NCBI GenBank assembly: GCA_015063685.1
Contig: SVTR01000029.1
Coordinates: 1 to 45,959, forward strand
Reading direction: 5' to 3'
Origin: Oscillospiraceae bacterium
GTDB taxonomy: Bacteria; Bacillota; Clostridia; Oscillospirales; CAG-272
DNA length: 45,959 bases
A program made the translations under genes and the position numbers. The notes beneath the pieces are model-generated. The model saw nothing but the letters and a program-made list of their open reading frames with translations, was not told the DNA's origin and searched no databases. Shown here piece by piece: positions 45,909-45,959 of this stretch (its first letter is position 1; each line of letters begins with the position of its first letter).

Positions 45909-45959
45909 ATGGCAAAGAATGATAAGGCCGCCAGAGGCATCAAGAAGCGCCGCGAGAGA
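45909..45959 (+). CDS. rpsK: 30S ribosomal protein S11, N-terminal fragment
   Basis: The last 17 codons of the window start MAKNDKAARGIKKRRER after AAAGGAGTGG. Position directly after rpsM and the lysine/arginine-rich start match S11, whose remainder lies beyond the window edge. Partial by truncation at the window end only. Confidence 0.85.
   Translation, partial: MAKNDKAARGIKKRRER

Noticed and set aside
1..45959. tRNA or rRNA genes
   Set aside because: I looked through the intergenic stretches for cloverleaf elements (GGTTCRA arms, CCA ends) and rRNA-conserved blocks and saw none; a covariance search would be more sensitive.

Overview
The window is one chromosomal segment of a low-GC-clade Gram-positive bacterium (Bacillota, class Clostridia; probably an uncultured gut or rumen member of the Oscillospirales/Christensenellales side, which is inference). 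The evidence is the standard Firmicutes order of the S10-spc-alpha ribosomal cluster, a zinc-type S14, strong AAGGAGG ribosome binding sites, near-consensus sigma-A promoters (TTGACA-17-TATAAT types), zinc-binding adenylate kinase, type III pantothenate kinase, and a surface protein ending in a Gly-Gly-Cys membrane anchor of a kind I associate with Oscillospiraceae. Base composition is moderately GC-rich and uniform. I see no phage, CRISPR array, transposase gene, rRNA or tRNA.

Layout. 1-2.7 kb: a CsoR-type copper repressor whose operator sits inside its own promoter, and a secreted, membrane-anchored putative carbohydrate-binding protein. 2.7-8.3 kb (minus): a long gene train of housekeeping enzymes, DUF3006-like protein, PlsY with an extra zinc ribbon, an rRNA/tRNA-type methyltransferase, a hypothetical protein, CoaX, an ECF transporter S component and serine acetyltransferase. 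8.3-14.5 kb: a MazG-like pyrophosphohydrolase, an intergenic repeat cluster, a PlsC-like acyltransferase with its own zinc ribbon, an alpha/beta hydrolase and two transporters. 14.8-21.7 kb (plus): a CvpA-like membrane protein, then Maf, a degenerate MreB-like protein, a CPBP intramembrane protease and penicillin-binding protein 2, a wall-elongation cluster without mreC or mreD. 21.7-22.4 kb: a second repeat cluster. 22.4-24.5 kb: RNHCP protein, LMW tyrosine phosphatase, RuvX and a membrane-anchored hypothetical. 24.6-31.7 kb: GH36 alpha-galactosidase, YajC with a small membrane protein, a TMEM164/YwaF-type membrane protein, and an operon of membrane protein, WYL-like regulator and iron alcohol dehydrogenase. 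31.9 kb to the end: the ribosomal-protein cluster from rpsJ to the start of rpsK, with secY, adk, map and infA.

Two things stand out. First, the two clusters at 8.69-9.33 and 21.68-22.39 kb, with a single relative at 0.11-0.20 kb, are mosaics of about 90-base palindromic modules joined by a constant 12-base junction (AAATTGTTGTTT) in either orientation. Each carries an almost identical 139-base inverted-repeat core, and both have been invaded by other small palindromic elements. One of these, a 161-base MITE-like element, interrupts the junction motif and is flanked by a 4-base duplication. The modules begin at or next to the stop codons of csoR, the PlsC-like gene and the PBP2 gene.

Second, the ribosomal cluster is normally very tight, but here it is broken by several unusually long, hairpin-rich spacers (before rpsJ, rpsJ-rplC, rpsQ-rplN, rpsN-rpsH, rplR-rpsE, rpmJ-rpsM) that look like cis-regulatory leaders. 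infA appears to start at CTG. Functions are assigned from recognisable motifs only; no database search was run.
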